In this document: piece after piece, positions 55,664 to 63,174 of the stretch
How positions within the stretch are numbered: the stretch's first letter is position 1
Layout: every line of letters begins with the position of its first letter
Source of the DNA: Streptomyces lydicus
GTDB taxonomy: Bacteria; Actinomycetota; Actinomycetes; Streptomycetales; Streptomycetaceae
Length of the DNA stretch: 64,000 nt
Direction of reading: 5' to 3'
Assembly: GCF_004125265.1 (NCBI RefSeq)
Contig: NZ_RDTE01000003.1
Coordinates: 7,440,001 to 7,504,000 of the forward strand
The notes under the pieces: generated by a model
Told to the model about the DNA's origin: nothing
The model's input: only the letters and a program-made list of their open reading frames with translations
Databases searched by the model: none
Program-made: the position numbers and the translations under genes

Positions 55664-56707
55664 GTGGTAGCCAGCCGCCCACAGTCCGGAATGGGCCCTG
55701 CCGAGCTGGTGCAGGCCGCGGCCATGGCCCGCCGTTTCTATCTTGAGGGCAAGTCGAAGATCCAGATCGCGGAGGAGTTCGGCGTCAGCCGGTTCAAGGT
55801 CGCGCGGGTGCTGGAGACCGCCCTGGAACGTGATCTCGTACGGATCGAGATCCGGGTGCCCTCCGAGCTGGACGCCGAACGCTCCGACGCCCTGCGGGCC
55901 CGCTACGGCCTGCGGCACGCGGTCGTCGTCGAGTCGCCCGCGGACGCTCCCCCCGCCTTCGGCGGCCAGACGCCGCCCGACGACGCCGCGGACCCGGAGA
56001 ATCTGGGCGAGGTCGCGGCCGATCTCCTCGGTGAGCTGGTCACCGAGGGCGATGTGCTGGGGCTGGCGTGGGGCCGGTCGACCATTCACATGGCGGCCGC
56101 GCTGCACCGCCTCCCGCCGTGCACCGTGGTGCAGTTGACCGGTGTGTACGACGCCGGTACCGCCGACCGCGGCTCGGTCGAGGCGGTGCGCCGGGCGGCC
56201 GATGTCGCCGGCGGCGAGGCGCATCCGATCTATGCGCCGATGCTGCTGCCCGACTCGGCGACCGCCGAGGCGCTGCGCCGCCAGACCGGGATCGCCCGTG
56301 CGTTCGAGTACTTCGACAAGGTCACCGTCGCCTGTGTCTCCATCGGTTCCTGGGAACCGGGCGTCTCGACCGTCTACGACATGCTCTCCGAGCAGGAGCG
56401 GGAGCACTACGCCTCGCTGGGGGCGGCCGCCGAGATGTCGGCGCACCTCTTCGACGCCGAAGGACGCCGGATCGGCCGGGACCTCGGCGAGCGCTGCATC
56501 ACCGTCGAGGCGGACCGGCTCCGCCGTATCCCGGAGGTCGTCGCCATCGCCGGCGGCCGGCGCAAGGCCGACGCGATCGGCGCGGTGCTGCGCTCCGGGC
56601 TGGTGACCAGCCTGGTCACGGACACCGCCGCGGCCGACCACCTGCTGCTGGAGACCGGCCCCGGGCCGCGCCCCGCACTGGACCGGGCGGACCCTGACGG
56701 GGCGTGA
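55664..56707 (+). CDS. SorC/DeoR-type sugar-binding transcriptional regulator
   Basis: 347 residues. GTG at 55664 is preferred because AAAGGGGAG lies six bases before it; an in-frame ATG at 55622 would add 14 residues but overlaps the operator-like repeat. HTH near residues 14-50 (ARRFYLEGKSKIQIAEEFGVSRFKVARVLETALERDLV), then a sugar-phosphate-binding domain with GLAWGRSTIHMAAAL near 126 and IAGGRRKADAIGAVLRSGLVTSLVTD near 297. Effector is probably a phosphorylated sugar; adjacency to rpe makes a pentose phosphate link possible but unproven. Confidence 0.88.
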   Translation: MVASRPQSGMGPAELVQAAAMARRFYLEGKSKIQIAEEFGVSRFKVARVLETALERDLVRIEIRVPSELDAERSDALRARYGLRHAVVVESPADAPPAFGGQTPPDDAADPENLGEVAADLLGELVTEGDVLGLAWGRSTIHMAAALHRLPPCTVVQLTGVYDAGTADRGSVEAVRRAADVAGGEAHPIYAPMLLPDSATAEALRRQTGIARAFEYFDKVTVACVSIGSWEPGVSTVYDMLSEQEREHYASLGAAAEMSAHLFDAEGRRIGRDLGERCITVEADRLRRIPEVVAIAGGRRKADAIGAVLRSGLVTSLVTDTAAADHLLLETGPGPRPALDRADPDGA

Positions 56708-56936
56708 CCCGCGCCGCCGGGCGGGACGCGGCGGCGGACGGCCCCGCGTGACCGGCCCGCCGCCCCGCCGCCCCGTCCGTACGTGGGGGCACCCGCCCGT
56801 GCGGACCGCCCCGGCCGCCTCGCCACCCCGCCCGCTGCTCCGCCTCTGCGCGGACCGCCCCGCCGCCCCACGCCCGTGCACCCCTGGCGCCGGTCACCGA
56901 CGAGCAGCCTGCGCAGCCCTGTGACAGCATCGGCGC

Positions 56937-57404
56937 ATGGTGATCCGCTCCGTCCCGCGCCGTGCCGCCGCTGTCCTCGGCACGCTGCTCGCCGGGCTGC
57001 TCCTGGTGCTGACCGGCTGCGCCACGGGCGGTGGCGCGGGCGGGAGTTCATCCGGATCGCCGCGGTCCGCCGCCACGGCCGCGGCCGATGCGCCGGGCCC
57101 CTCCGGCGCTCCGGACCGGCCCCGGGGCATGCCGGTCGTGCCGGCCGGCGCGCTGCCCGTCCAGGCGCGGGACACCCTCCGGCTCATCGATGCCGGCGGC
57201 CCCTTCCGGTATCCCCAGGACGGCACCGTCTTCGGCAACCGTGAGCGGCTGCTGCCCCGTCAGCCGCGCGGCTACTACCACGAGTACACGGTGCCCACGC
57301 CCGGTTCGCCGGACCGCGGAGCCCGCCGGCTCGTCGCCGGACGCAGCCATGAGACGTACTACACCGACGACCACTACCGGACCTTCAAGGCGGTGCTTCG
57401 ATGA
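56937..57404 (+). CDS. Secreted lipoprotein ribonuclease (N1/T1, barnase/RNase Sa-like)
   Basis: 155 residues. A signal peptide with lipobox LTGC (about residues 25-28) shows export and lipid anchoring; a Gly/Ser/Ala/Pro linker follows, then a small microbial RNase domain. Catalytic residues line up as Glu116 (YYHEYTV), Arg130/131 (RRLVAG) and His146 (DDHYRTF). Cleaves RNA after G by the family. Ends FKAVLR, four bases overlapping a barstar-like inhibitor gene. Unlike RNase Sa it is lipid anchored and longer. Confidence 0.85.
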   Translation: MVIRSVPRRAAAVLGTLLAGLLLVLTGCATGGGAGGSSSGSPRSAATAAADAPGPSGAPDRPRGMPVVPAGALPVQARDTLRLIDAGGPFRYPQDGTVFGNRERLLPRQPRGYYHEYTVPTPGSPDRGARRLVAGRSHETYYTDDHYRTFKAVLR

Positions 57405-57844
57405 CGGGTTCCGTGCCCCGGCCGCTCGCCGCGGTGCTCGACGGACGTACGCCCCCCGGGGTGCTGCCCTGGCCGGCGGAGCGCTCGGTGGCGCAGGCGC
57501 TGGCCGCCGCGCGGGACGCCGGCTGGACCGGCACGTCCCTGGACCTGGAGGGGGTCACGGACAAGGCCGCCTTCATGGAGCGGTGCGCCCGCGCCCTGCG
57601 GCTGCCGGACTGGTTCGGCCGCAACTGGGACGCGCTCGCCGACTGCCTCACCGATCTGTCCTGGTGCCCCGCCGACCGCGGACGGCTGCTCGTCGTCACG
57701 GGCTGGCAGGGCTATGCGGCCGCGTCGCCGGACGAGTGGAGCGTCGTCGAGGGTGTCCTGGCGGATGCGGTGGGCTACTGGCGTGACACGGACACCGGGC
57801 TGGCCGTGATCATGGCCAGGGGGCGGGACCGGCAGGGCGTCTAA
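57401..57844 (+). CDS. Barstar-family ribonuclease inhibitor
   Basis: 147 residues. The ATG overlaps the RNase stop (ATGA), so synthesis is coupled. Barstar core: LDLEGVTDKAAFMERCARALRLPDWFGRNWDALADCLTDL near residues 46-85, with the Asp-rich DALADCL helix that blocks the RNase active site, then W and D residues further on. As the RNase carries a signal peptide and the inhibitor does not, the inhibitor protects the cytoplasm from misfolded or unexported enzyme. Confidence 0.92.
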   Translation: MTGSVPRPLAAVLDGRTPPGVLPWPAERSVAQALAAARDAGWTGTSLDLEGVTDKAAFMERCARALRLPDWFGRNWDALADCLTDLSWCPADRGRLLVVTGWQGYAAASPDEWSVVEGVLADAVGYWRDTDTGLAVIMARGRDRQGV

Positions 57845-58007
57845 GGACCCGCCCGGCCGCCGGCGCACCGGGCCTGACCGGCGGCGATGCGGTGCGGCCC
57901 GGCGAGCGGCGGAGCACCCCCGCTCCGGCGTGGCTCTCCCCGCCGTTCAGAGCGCCCTTGGCGGATCGCACACACGGCCGGGGAAAGCCTCGGATTATCA
58001 CATGAGC

Positions 58008-58028
58008 CCTGGTCAGGGCCCGTATCCT
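58008..58028 (+). promoter_or_regulatory. guaB1 promoter region with palindrome and leaderless -10
   Basis: TATCCT (58023-58028) ends six bases before the ATG at 58035. A perfect CCCTGGTCAGGG palindrome (58008-58019) sits in the spacer and could be an operator. Confidence 0.45.
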
Positions 58029-58034
58029 GGCCGT

Positions 58035-59498
58035 ATGCGATTCCTGAATCCGAAGAACGGCGCGCTTGAAGAGAGTTCTTCGGTGCCCTACGACCTGACC
58101 TACGACGATGTGTTCATGGTGCCCGGCCGCTCCGCCGTGGGCTCCCGTCAGGGAGTGGACCTGTCCGCCCATGACGGGACCGGTACCACCATTCCTCTCG
58201 TGGTCGCCAACATGACGGCGATCGCCGGCCGCCGGATGGCCGAGACCGTTGCCCGCCGTGGTGGTCTGGTCGTCATTCCGCAGGACATCCCGCTCGATGT
58301 CGTCACCGACGTGGTGACCTGGATCAAGCGCCGCCATCTGGTCCTGGACACCCCGATCGTGCTGTCCCCGGTCGCGACCGTCGCCGACGCCCTCGCGCTG
58401 CTGCCCAAGCGGGCGCACGGCGCGGGCATCGTCGTCGAGGGCGGCCGCCCGATCGGCGTCGTCACCGAGCACGACCTGGCCGGGGTGGACCGCTTCACCC
58501 AGGTGGCCGAGGTCATGTCCAGGGACCTGCTCGTGCTGGACGCGGACATCGACCCGCGGGAGGCCTTCAACCGCCTGGACGCCGCCAACCGCAAGCTCGC
58601 GCCCGCCGTCGACGCGGACGGCATGCTGATCGGCATCCTCACCCGCAAGGGCGCCCTCCGCGCCACTCTGTACACCCCCGCCACGGACGCCAACGGCAAG
58701 CTGCGGATCGCGGCCGCCGTCGGCATCAACGGCGATGTGGCAGGCCGGGCCAAGGCGCTGCTGGACGCCGGTGTGGACACCCTCGTCGTGGACACCGCGC
58801 ACGGCCACCAGGAGTCGATGATCACCGCGGTCCGGGCCGTCCGCGGGCTGGACCCGCAGGTCCCGATCGTGGCGGGCAACATCGTCGCCGCCGAGGGCGT
58901 CCGCGACCTGATCGAGGCCGGTGCGGACATCATCAAGGTCGGCGTCGGACCGGGTGCGATGTGCACCACCCGGATGATGACCGGCGTCGGCCGGCCGCAG
59001 TTCTCCGCGGTCCTGGAGTGCGCCGCCGAGGCCAAGAAGTTCGGCAAGCACGTCTGGGCCGACGGCGGGGTGCGCCACCCCCGCGATGTCGCGATGGCGC
59101 TGGCCGCGGGCGCCTCCAACGTCATGATCGGCTCCTGGTTCGCCGGCACCCTCGAATCGCCCGGTGACCTCCAGCACACCGCCGACGGCCGGCCGTACAA
59201 GGAGAGCTTCGGGATGGCCTCCGCGCGTGCCGTGCGCAACCGTACGAGCGACGAGTCGGCCTACGACCGGGCCCGCAAGGCACTCTTCGAGGAGGGCATC
59301 TCCACCTCGCGGATGTTCGTCGACCAGGCGCGCCCCGGCGTCGAGGACCTGATCGACTCGATCATCGCGGGGGTCCGCAGCTCCTGCACCTACGCGGGCG
59401 CCGGCTCCCTGGCGGAGTTCGCCGACAAGGCCGTGGTCGGCGTGCAGAGCGCCGCCGGCTACGCCGAGGGCAAGCCGCTGCACGACAGCTGGAACTGA
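58035..59498 (+). CDS. guaB1: GuaB1 family IMP dehydrogenase-related protein (probable GMP reductase)
   Basis: 487 residues. ATG at 58035 with no ribosome binding site. IMPDH/GMPR barrel with YDDVFMVPGRS near residue 23, two CBS domains at about 105-225 (IVVEGGRPIGVVTEHDLAG), DTAHGHQESM near 251, the active-site GVGPGAMCTTRMMTGVG near 300 with the catalytic Cys, and the TYAGAGSLAEFADKA end. The GuaB1 paralog of mycobacteria has been shown to be a CBS-containing GMP reductase rather than an IMP dehydrogenase, and this protein has the same layout. It would return GMP to IMP. True guaB is elsewhere. Confidence 0.85.
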   Translation: MRFLNPKNGALEESSSVPYDLTYDDVFMVPGRSAVGSRQGVDLSAHDGTGTTIPLVVANMTAIAGRRMAETVARRGGLVVIPQDIPLDVVTDVVTWIKRRHLVLDTPIVLSPVATVADALALLPKRAHGAGIVVEGGRPIGVVTEHDLAGVDRFTQVAEVMSRDLLVLDADIDPREAFNRLDAANRKLAPAVDADGMLIGILTRKGALRATLYTPATDANGKLRIAAAVGINGDVAGRAKALLDAGVDTLVVDTAHGHQESMITAVRAVRGLDPQVPIVAGNIVAAEGVRDLIEAGADIIKVGVGPGAMCTTRMMTGVGRPQFSAVLECAAEAKKFGKHVWADGGVRHPRDVAMALAAGASNVMIGSWFAGTLESPGDLQHTADGRPYKESFGMASARAVRNRTSDESAYDRARKALFEEGISTSRMFVDQARPGVEDLIDSIIAGVRSSCTYAGAGSLAEFADKAVVGVQSAAGYAEGKPLHDSWN

Positions 59499-59549
59499 CC
59501 CGCCACGGGACGTAAGGGGGTGTCTCCCCGTCCCGGCACCGCCGCTCAC

Positions 59550-59578
59550 CGGCCCCGCACCGACTCGGTGCGGGGCCG
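59550..59578 (+). terminator. Strong terminator after guaB1
   Basis: GGCCCCGCACCGA and TCGGTGCGGGGCC form a 13-base stem, extended by a C/G pair and followed by TTCGG. Confidence 0.85.
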
Positions 59579-59647
59579 TTCGGCTATCCGGAAGCCGGGC
59601 CCCCGTTCCGCCGCACCCCCTCGGAGCCCGTACGATCGAACACCGGC

Positions 59648-59702
59648 GCGCAACGAACGGCCGCCCGGCGTACCGGTGCGCAACGATCAGTCGCCGTTGC
59701 GC
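59648..59702 (+). promoter_or_regulatory. GCGCAACGA repeat cluster upstream of the permease
   Basis: GCGCAACGA at 59648-59656 and 59678-59686 (30 bases apart) and an inverted copy CGTTGCGC at 59695-59702. The last ends 12 bases before the predicted -35. The same motif recurs three times upstream of the amidase gene. Confidence 0.7.
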
Positions 59703-59714
59703 AAGGAACCTGCA

Positions 59715-59744
59715 TTACGGCAGGTCAGCGGCGGGCCGTAAGGT
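59715..59744 (+). promoter_or_regulatory. Predicted permease promoter
   Basis: TTACGG (59715-59720) and TAAGGT (59739-59744) with an 18-base spacer, start expected near 59751. The 5' leader would be about 135 bases. The -35 also forms part of a small CCTGC/GCAGG hairpin. Confidence 0.5.
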
Positions 59745-59886
59745 CATGCGCTGTACGTGGAGTGACGGAGTCCGTCTGCTCGGCGGTCTCCTGCTGCGGG
59801 TTGCTTCGGCATGCCCGTGTACCGACCGCTGCCGGTCGCCGTCCCCCGTATCTCATCTGATCGGCAGCGATAAAGGAGCCACCCCA

Positions 59887-61350
59887 GTGTTGGAGCACGG
59901 CGCAGCCCCACCCGCAGGGCCCCCACCGCAGTCCTCCGGAGGCCTCGGCACCCGGTTGATGCGGCGCAAGCCCGTAGAGCGGCTGGTCGCCGAGGGCGGC
60001 AAGGGCGAGGGGGGCACGCTCCGCCGCTCGATGGGCATGTGGCAGCTGACCATGATCAGCATCGGCGCCACGCTCGGCACCGGCATCTTCGTGGTCCTCG
60101 GCGAGGCCGTCCCGGACGCCGGGCCCGCGGTCATCCTCTCCTTCGTCATCGCCGGTATCACCGCCCTGTTCTCCGCGCTGTCCTACGCGGAGCTGGCCGG
60201 CACCATCCCGGTCTCCGGATCCTCGTACTCCTACGCCTACGCCACCCTCGGTGAGCTGGTCGCCTGGGTCTGCGGCTGGTGCCTGATCCTGGAGTACGGC
60301 GTCTCGGTCGCGGCCGTCGCCGTGGGCTGGGGCCAGTACCTGAACGAGCTGCTGGACGGCACGCTGGGGGTCACCATCCCGGACGCGCTGTCCCAGCCGC
60401 CCGGTGACGGCGGTGTCTTCAACCTGCCGGCCCTGCTGGTCGTGCTGCTGGCGATGGTGTTCCTGCTGGGCGGGGCCAAGGAGAGCGCCCGCGCCAACAC
60501 GATCATGGTCATCGTCAAGATCGTCGCCCTGCTGCTGTTCTGCGGCGTCGCCGTGCAGGGCGTGAAGTCGGGCAACTACGCGAACTTCATGCCGATGGGC
60601 ATGGCGGGTGTCAGCGCGGCCGGCGCCACCCTGTTCTTCTCGTACATCGGCTTCGACGCCGCCTCCACCGCCGGTGAGGAGGCCAAGAACCCGCAGCGCG
60701 ACATGCCGCGCGCCATCATGCTCTCGCTGGTGATCGTCACCGCGCTGTACTGCCTGGTCGCGGCCATCGCCGTGGGCGCGATGCCCTGGCAGAAGTTCAA
60801 GGGCTCGGAGGCCGCGCTCGCCGGGATCATGAAGGACGTCTCCGGCCAGAGCTTCTGGGCCGTGCTGCTCGCCTTCGGCGCGGTCATCGCCATCGCCAGC
60901 GTCGTGCTGACCGTGCTCTACGGCCAGACCCGCATCCTCTTCGCGATGTCCCGGGACGGGCTGGTGCCCAAGGTGTTCGCCAAGGTGCACCCGAAGAGCG
61001 GTGCGCCGCGGGCCAACACCGTGATCGTCTCGCTGTTCTGTGGCATCCTCGCCGCCGCGGTGCCGCTGGGCCAGCTGGCCGACGCCACCAGCATCGGCAC
61101 GCTGTTCGCCTTCGCGCTGGTCAATATCGCGGTGATCGTGCTGCGCCGCACCCGCCCCGATATGCCGCGCAGCTTCCGGACCCCGCTCTCGCCGCTCTTC
61201 CCGGCGATCGGTTTTCTGCTGTGCCTCTACATGATGGGCAGCCTCGGCGCTGTGACCTGGGTGGTCTTCGGTGTCTGGATGGTCGTGGGCCTTGTGGTCT
61301 ACTTCGGTTACGGCTTGCGCCGCTCCCGATTGGCCACCGCAGAGAAGTGA
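59887..61350 (+). CDS. CAT-type cationic amino acid permease (APC superfamily)
   Basis: Integral membrane transporter, 487 residues, about twelve helices. The GTG at 59887 follows AAAGGAG by eight bases. The first TM shows MISIGATLGTGIFVVLG, the APC substrate-binding glycine-rich loop; FFSYIGFDAASTAGEEAKNPQRDMPRAI is the other diagnostic block of the CAT group, which commonly carries Lys, Arg or ornithine. Together with the downstream amine oxidase and amidase, lysine is the best guess for substrate. The next gene starts ten bases after its stop. Confidence 0.88.
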   Translation: MLEHGAAPPAGPPPQSSGGLGTRLMRRKPVERLVAEGGKGEGGTLRRSMGMWQLTMISIGATLGTGIFVVLGEAVPDAGPAVILSFVIAGITALFSALSYAELAGTIPVSGSSYSYAYATLGELVAWVCGWCLILEYGVSVAAVAVGWGQYLNELLDGTLGVTIPDALSQPPGDGGVFNLPALLVVLLAMVFLLGGAKESARANTIMVIVKIVALLLFCGVAVQGVKSGNYANFMPMGMAGVSAAGATLFFSYIGFDAASTAGEEAKNPQRDMPRAIMLSLVIVTALYCLVAAIAVGAMPWQKFKGSEAALAGIMKDVSGQSFWAVLLAFGAVIAIASVVLTVLYGQTRILFAMSRDGLVPKVFAKVHPKSGAPRANTVIVSLFCGILAAAVPLGQLADATSIGTLFAFALVNIAVIVLRRTRPDMPRSFRTPLSPLFPAIGFLLCLYMMGSLGAVTWVVFGVWMVVGLVVYFGYGLRRSRLATAEK

Positions 61351-61360
61351 TCCACCCGCA

Positions 61361-61816
61361 GTGCGACTGAACGAACTCGACGAACGCATCGTCCACGCCC
61401 TCGCCGAGGACGCCCGCCGCAGCTATGCCGACATCGGCCAGGAGGTCGGGCTGTCCGCGCCGGCCGTCAAGCGCCGGGTGGACCGGCTGCGGGCCGACGG
61501 CGCGATCACCGGCTTCACCGTACGGGTCGATCCGGCCGCGCTGGGCTGGGAGACCGAGGGGTTCATCGAGATCTACTGCCGCCGCAACACCTCGCCCGAG
61601 GCGATCCACCGCGGCCTGTCGCGCTACCCGGAAGTGGCGTCCGCCTCCACCGTCACCGGTGAGGCGGACGCCGTCGTCCAGGTCTTCGCCTCCGACATGC
61701 GGCACTTCGAGCGGGTGCTGGAGCGCATCGCGGGCGAACCGTTCGTCGAGCGGACCAAATCCGTCCTGGTGCTCTCGCCGCTGCTGCGGCGCTACAGCTC
61801 AGGGGCGCCGGGCTGA
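61361..61816 (+). CDS. AsnC/Lrp family transcriptional regulator
   Basis: 151 residues. GTG at 61361, ten bases past the permease and probably coupled to it. N-terminal HTH (LDERIVHALAEDARRSYADIGQEVGLSAPAVKRRVDRLRADGAI, about 5-50) and a C-terminal RAM ligand-binding domain (EGFIEIYCRRN, VTGEADAVVQVFA). The family senses amino acids. Repeats upstream of the permease and the amidase are candidate binding sites, giving a local regulator of uptake and breakdown of one amino acid. Confidence 0.9.
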   Translation: MRLNELDERIVHALAEDARRSYADIGQEVGLSAPAVKRRVDRLRADGAITGFTVRVDPAALGWETEGFIEIYCRRNTSPEAIHRGLSRYPEVASASTVTGEADAVVQVFASDMRHFERVLERIAGEPFVERTKSVLVLSPLLRRYSSGAPG

Positions 61817-61818
61817 GG

Positions 61819-61980
61819 GCCGTCCCGTACGCCTCCTCCCCGCTCGCCGGACGCGGGCTGCGGCGCACGGTGATCGCCGCCGTCCCGACCTTCGCCGCCT
61901 CGCTGCTGATGGTCCGGGACACCGACGCGGTCGGCCTGGTCAATGCCCGGATCGGCGGCTCGACGGTCCGCGGGCGGCCC
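61819..61980 (+). pseudogene. Remnant of a LysR-type regulator (C-terminal fragment)
   Basis: The frame starting at 61819 reads LRRTVIAAVPTFAASLLMVRDTDAVGLVNARIGG, which resembles the C-terminal effector-domain strand and helix of LysR regulators. It has no start codon, HTH or ribosome binding site, and similarity stops after about 50 residues; a possible shifted continuation (ADPHRMPGCARACRPL) lies near 62023-62070. Read as a decayed gene fragment. It sits between the AsnC gene and the amidase. Confidence 0.6.
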
Positions 61981-62078
61981 CCTCGTGCGCACCCTGAGGG
62001 CCCGGCGGCCACCGGAGCGCGGCCGACCCGCACCGGATGCCCGGGTGTGCACGGGCCTGCCGCCCCCTGACGCCTGGC

Positions 62079-62140
62079 GCGCAACGAATCTTCGAACAGT
62101 CCCTTGAACGCGCAACGAATCATCCCTCGGCGCGCAACGG
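62079..62140 (+). promoter_or_regulatory. GCGCAACGA repeat cluster upstream of the amidase
   Basis: GCGCAACGA at 62079-62087 and 62110-62118 (both followed by AT, 31 bases apart) and GCGCAACGG at 62132-62140. The last ends seven bases before the predicted -35 box, an activator-like position matching the permease promoter. Confidence 0.7.
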
Positions 62141-62147
62141 TGACTCC

Positions 62148-62177
62148 TTGTCCCGCCTCGTCGGCGGCCCGTACCGT
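62148..62177 (+). promoter_or_regulatory. Predicted amidase promoter
   Basis: TTGTCC (62148-62153) and TACCGT (62172-62177) with an 18-base spacer; start expected near 62184, about 30 bases before the ATG. Confidence 0.5.
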
Positions 62178-62215
62178 CAATGCGTCCACCCGCACCGTCC
62201 GCGCCGAGGGGTCCC

Positions 62216-63031
62216 ATGACGTCGCTGCACACCGCCCTGCTCCAGAGTTCGGGCCGGCCCGGCGATGTCGCGCACAATCTGCGGGTCCTCGACGGCGCGG
62301 CCCGCGAGGCGGCGGCGACCGACGCCGGACTGCTCGCCTGCCCCGAGCTGTTCCTCACCGGCTACGCCATCGGCGCCGACGTCCACCGCCTCGCCGAGAG
62401 TGCCGACGGCGACAGCGCCCGGGCCATCGGGAAGATCGCCGCCGAGCACGGCATCGCGGTGCTCTACGGCTATCCCGAGCGCGCCGCGCAGGACGAGACC
62501 GACAGCGCCGCGGTGTACAACTCGGCGCAGCTCATCGGGCCCGACGGCAGGCGCCTGGCGAACTACCGCAAGACGCATCTCTTCGGCTGCTTCGAGCACG
62601 AATGGTTCACCCCGGGAGAGCACGCCGTCGTCCAGGCCGAGCTGGCCGGCCTGAGGATCGGCCTGCTGATCTGCTACGACGTGGAGTTCCCGGAGAACGT
62701 CCGGGCCCATGCGCTGGCCGGCACCGATCTGCTGCTGGTGCCCACCGCGCAGATGCACCCCTTCCAGTTCGTCGCCGAGTCCGTCATCCCGGTCCGCGCC
62801 TTCGAGAACCAGATGTACCTCGCGTACGTCAACCGGGTCGGCGCGGAGGGCGAGTTCGAGTTCGTCGGCCTCAGCTGCCTGGCCGGCCCGGACGGTGTCG
62901 TCCGTACCCGCGCCGGCCGCACCGAGCAGCTGGTACGGGCCGAGGTCGACCCCGCCTTCCTGAAGCAGTCCCGGGCGGACAACCCGTATCTGCACGACCG
63001 CCGGCCGGAGCTGTACGGCCCGCTGACCTGA
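62216..63031 (+). CDS. davA: Nitrilase-family amidase, probable 5-aminopentanamidase (DavA-like)
   Basis: 271 residues. The ATG at 62216 follows GAGGGG by five bases. The Glu-Lys-Cys triad is Glu44 (CPELFLTGY), Lys119 (NYRKTHLF) and Cys153 (LICYDVEFPEN). LLQSSG...N near the start, YGYPER near 85, and the TAQMHPF and VPVRAFENQMYLAYVN-type stretches match DavA, which hydrolyses 5-aminopentanamide (from lysine) to 5-aminovalerate. It lies upstream of a DavB-like monooxygenase, which supports the substrate. Substrate not proved by sequence. Confidence 0.78.
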   Translation: MTSLHTALLQSSGRPGDVAHNLRVLDGAAREAAATDAGLLACPELFLTGYAIGADVHRLAESADGDSARAIGKIAAEHGIAVLYGYPERAAQDETDSAAVYNSAQLIGPDGRRLANYRKTHLFGCFEHEWFTPGEHAVVQAELAGLRIGLLICYDVEFPENVRAHALAGTDLLLVPTAQMHPFQFVAESVIPVRAFENQMYLAYVNRVGAEGEFEFVGLSCLAGPDGVVRTRAGRTEQLVRAEVDPAFLKQSRADNPYLHDRRPELYGPLT

Positions 63032-63174
63032 TCCGGTCTCGCTCCACCCCTGATCCGACCCGCCCGACCCCCCTCTGATCCGCCGCAGGCCGACCCCCCT
63101 GTCCGCCGTGGGCCGGACCACCCGGCCCGTGCCGCCCTGCCTGCTGTGCCCCGTCTGCAAGGAGCCCGCCCCCG

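Larger units (their letters stand above)
61981..62215. other. Non-coding region upstream of the amidase
   Basis: Besides the possible LysR remnant tail near its start it holds the GCGCAACGA repeat cluster and the predicted promoter listed separately. No intact gene is seen. Confidence 0.6.
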
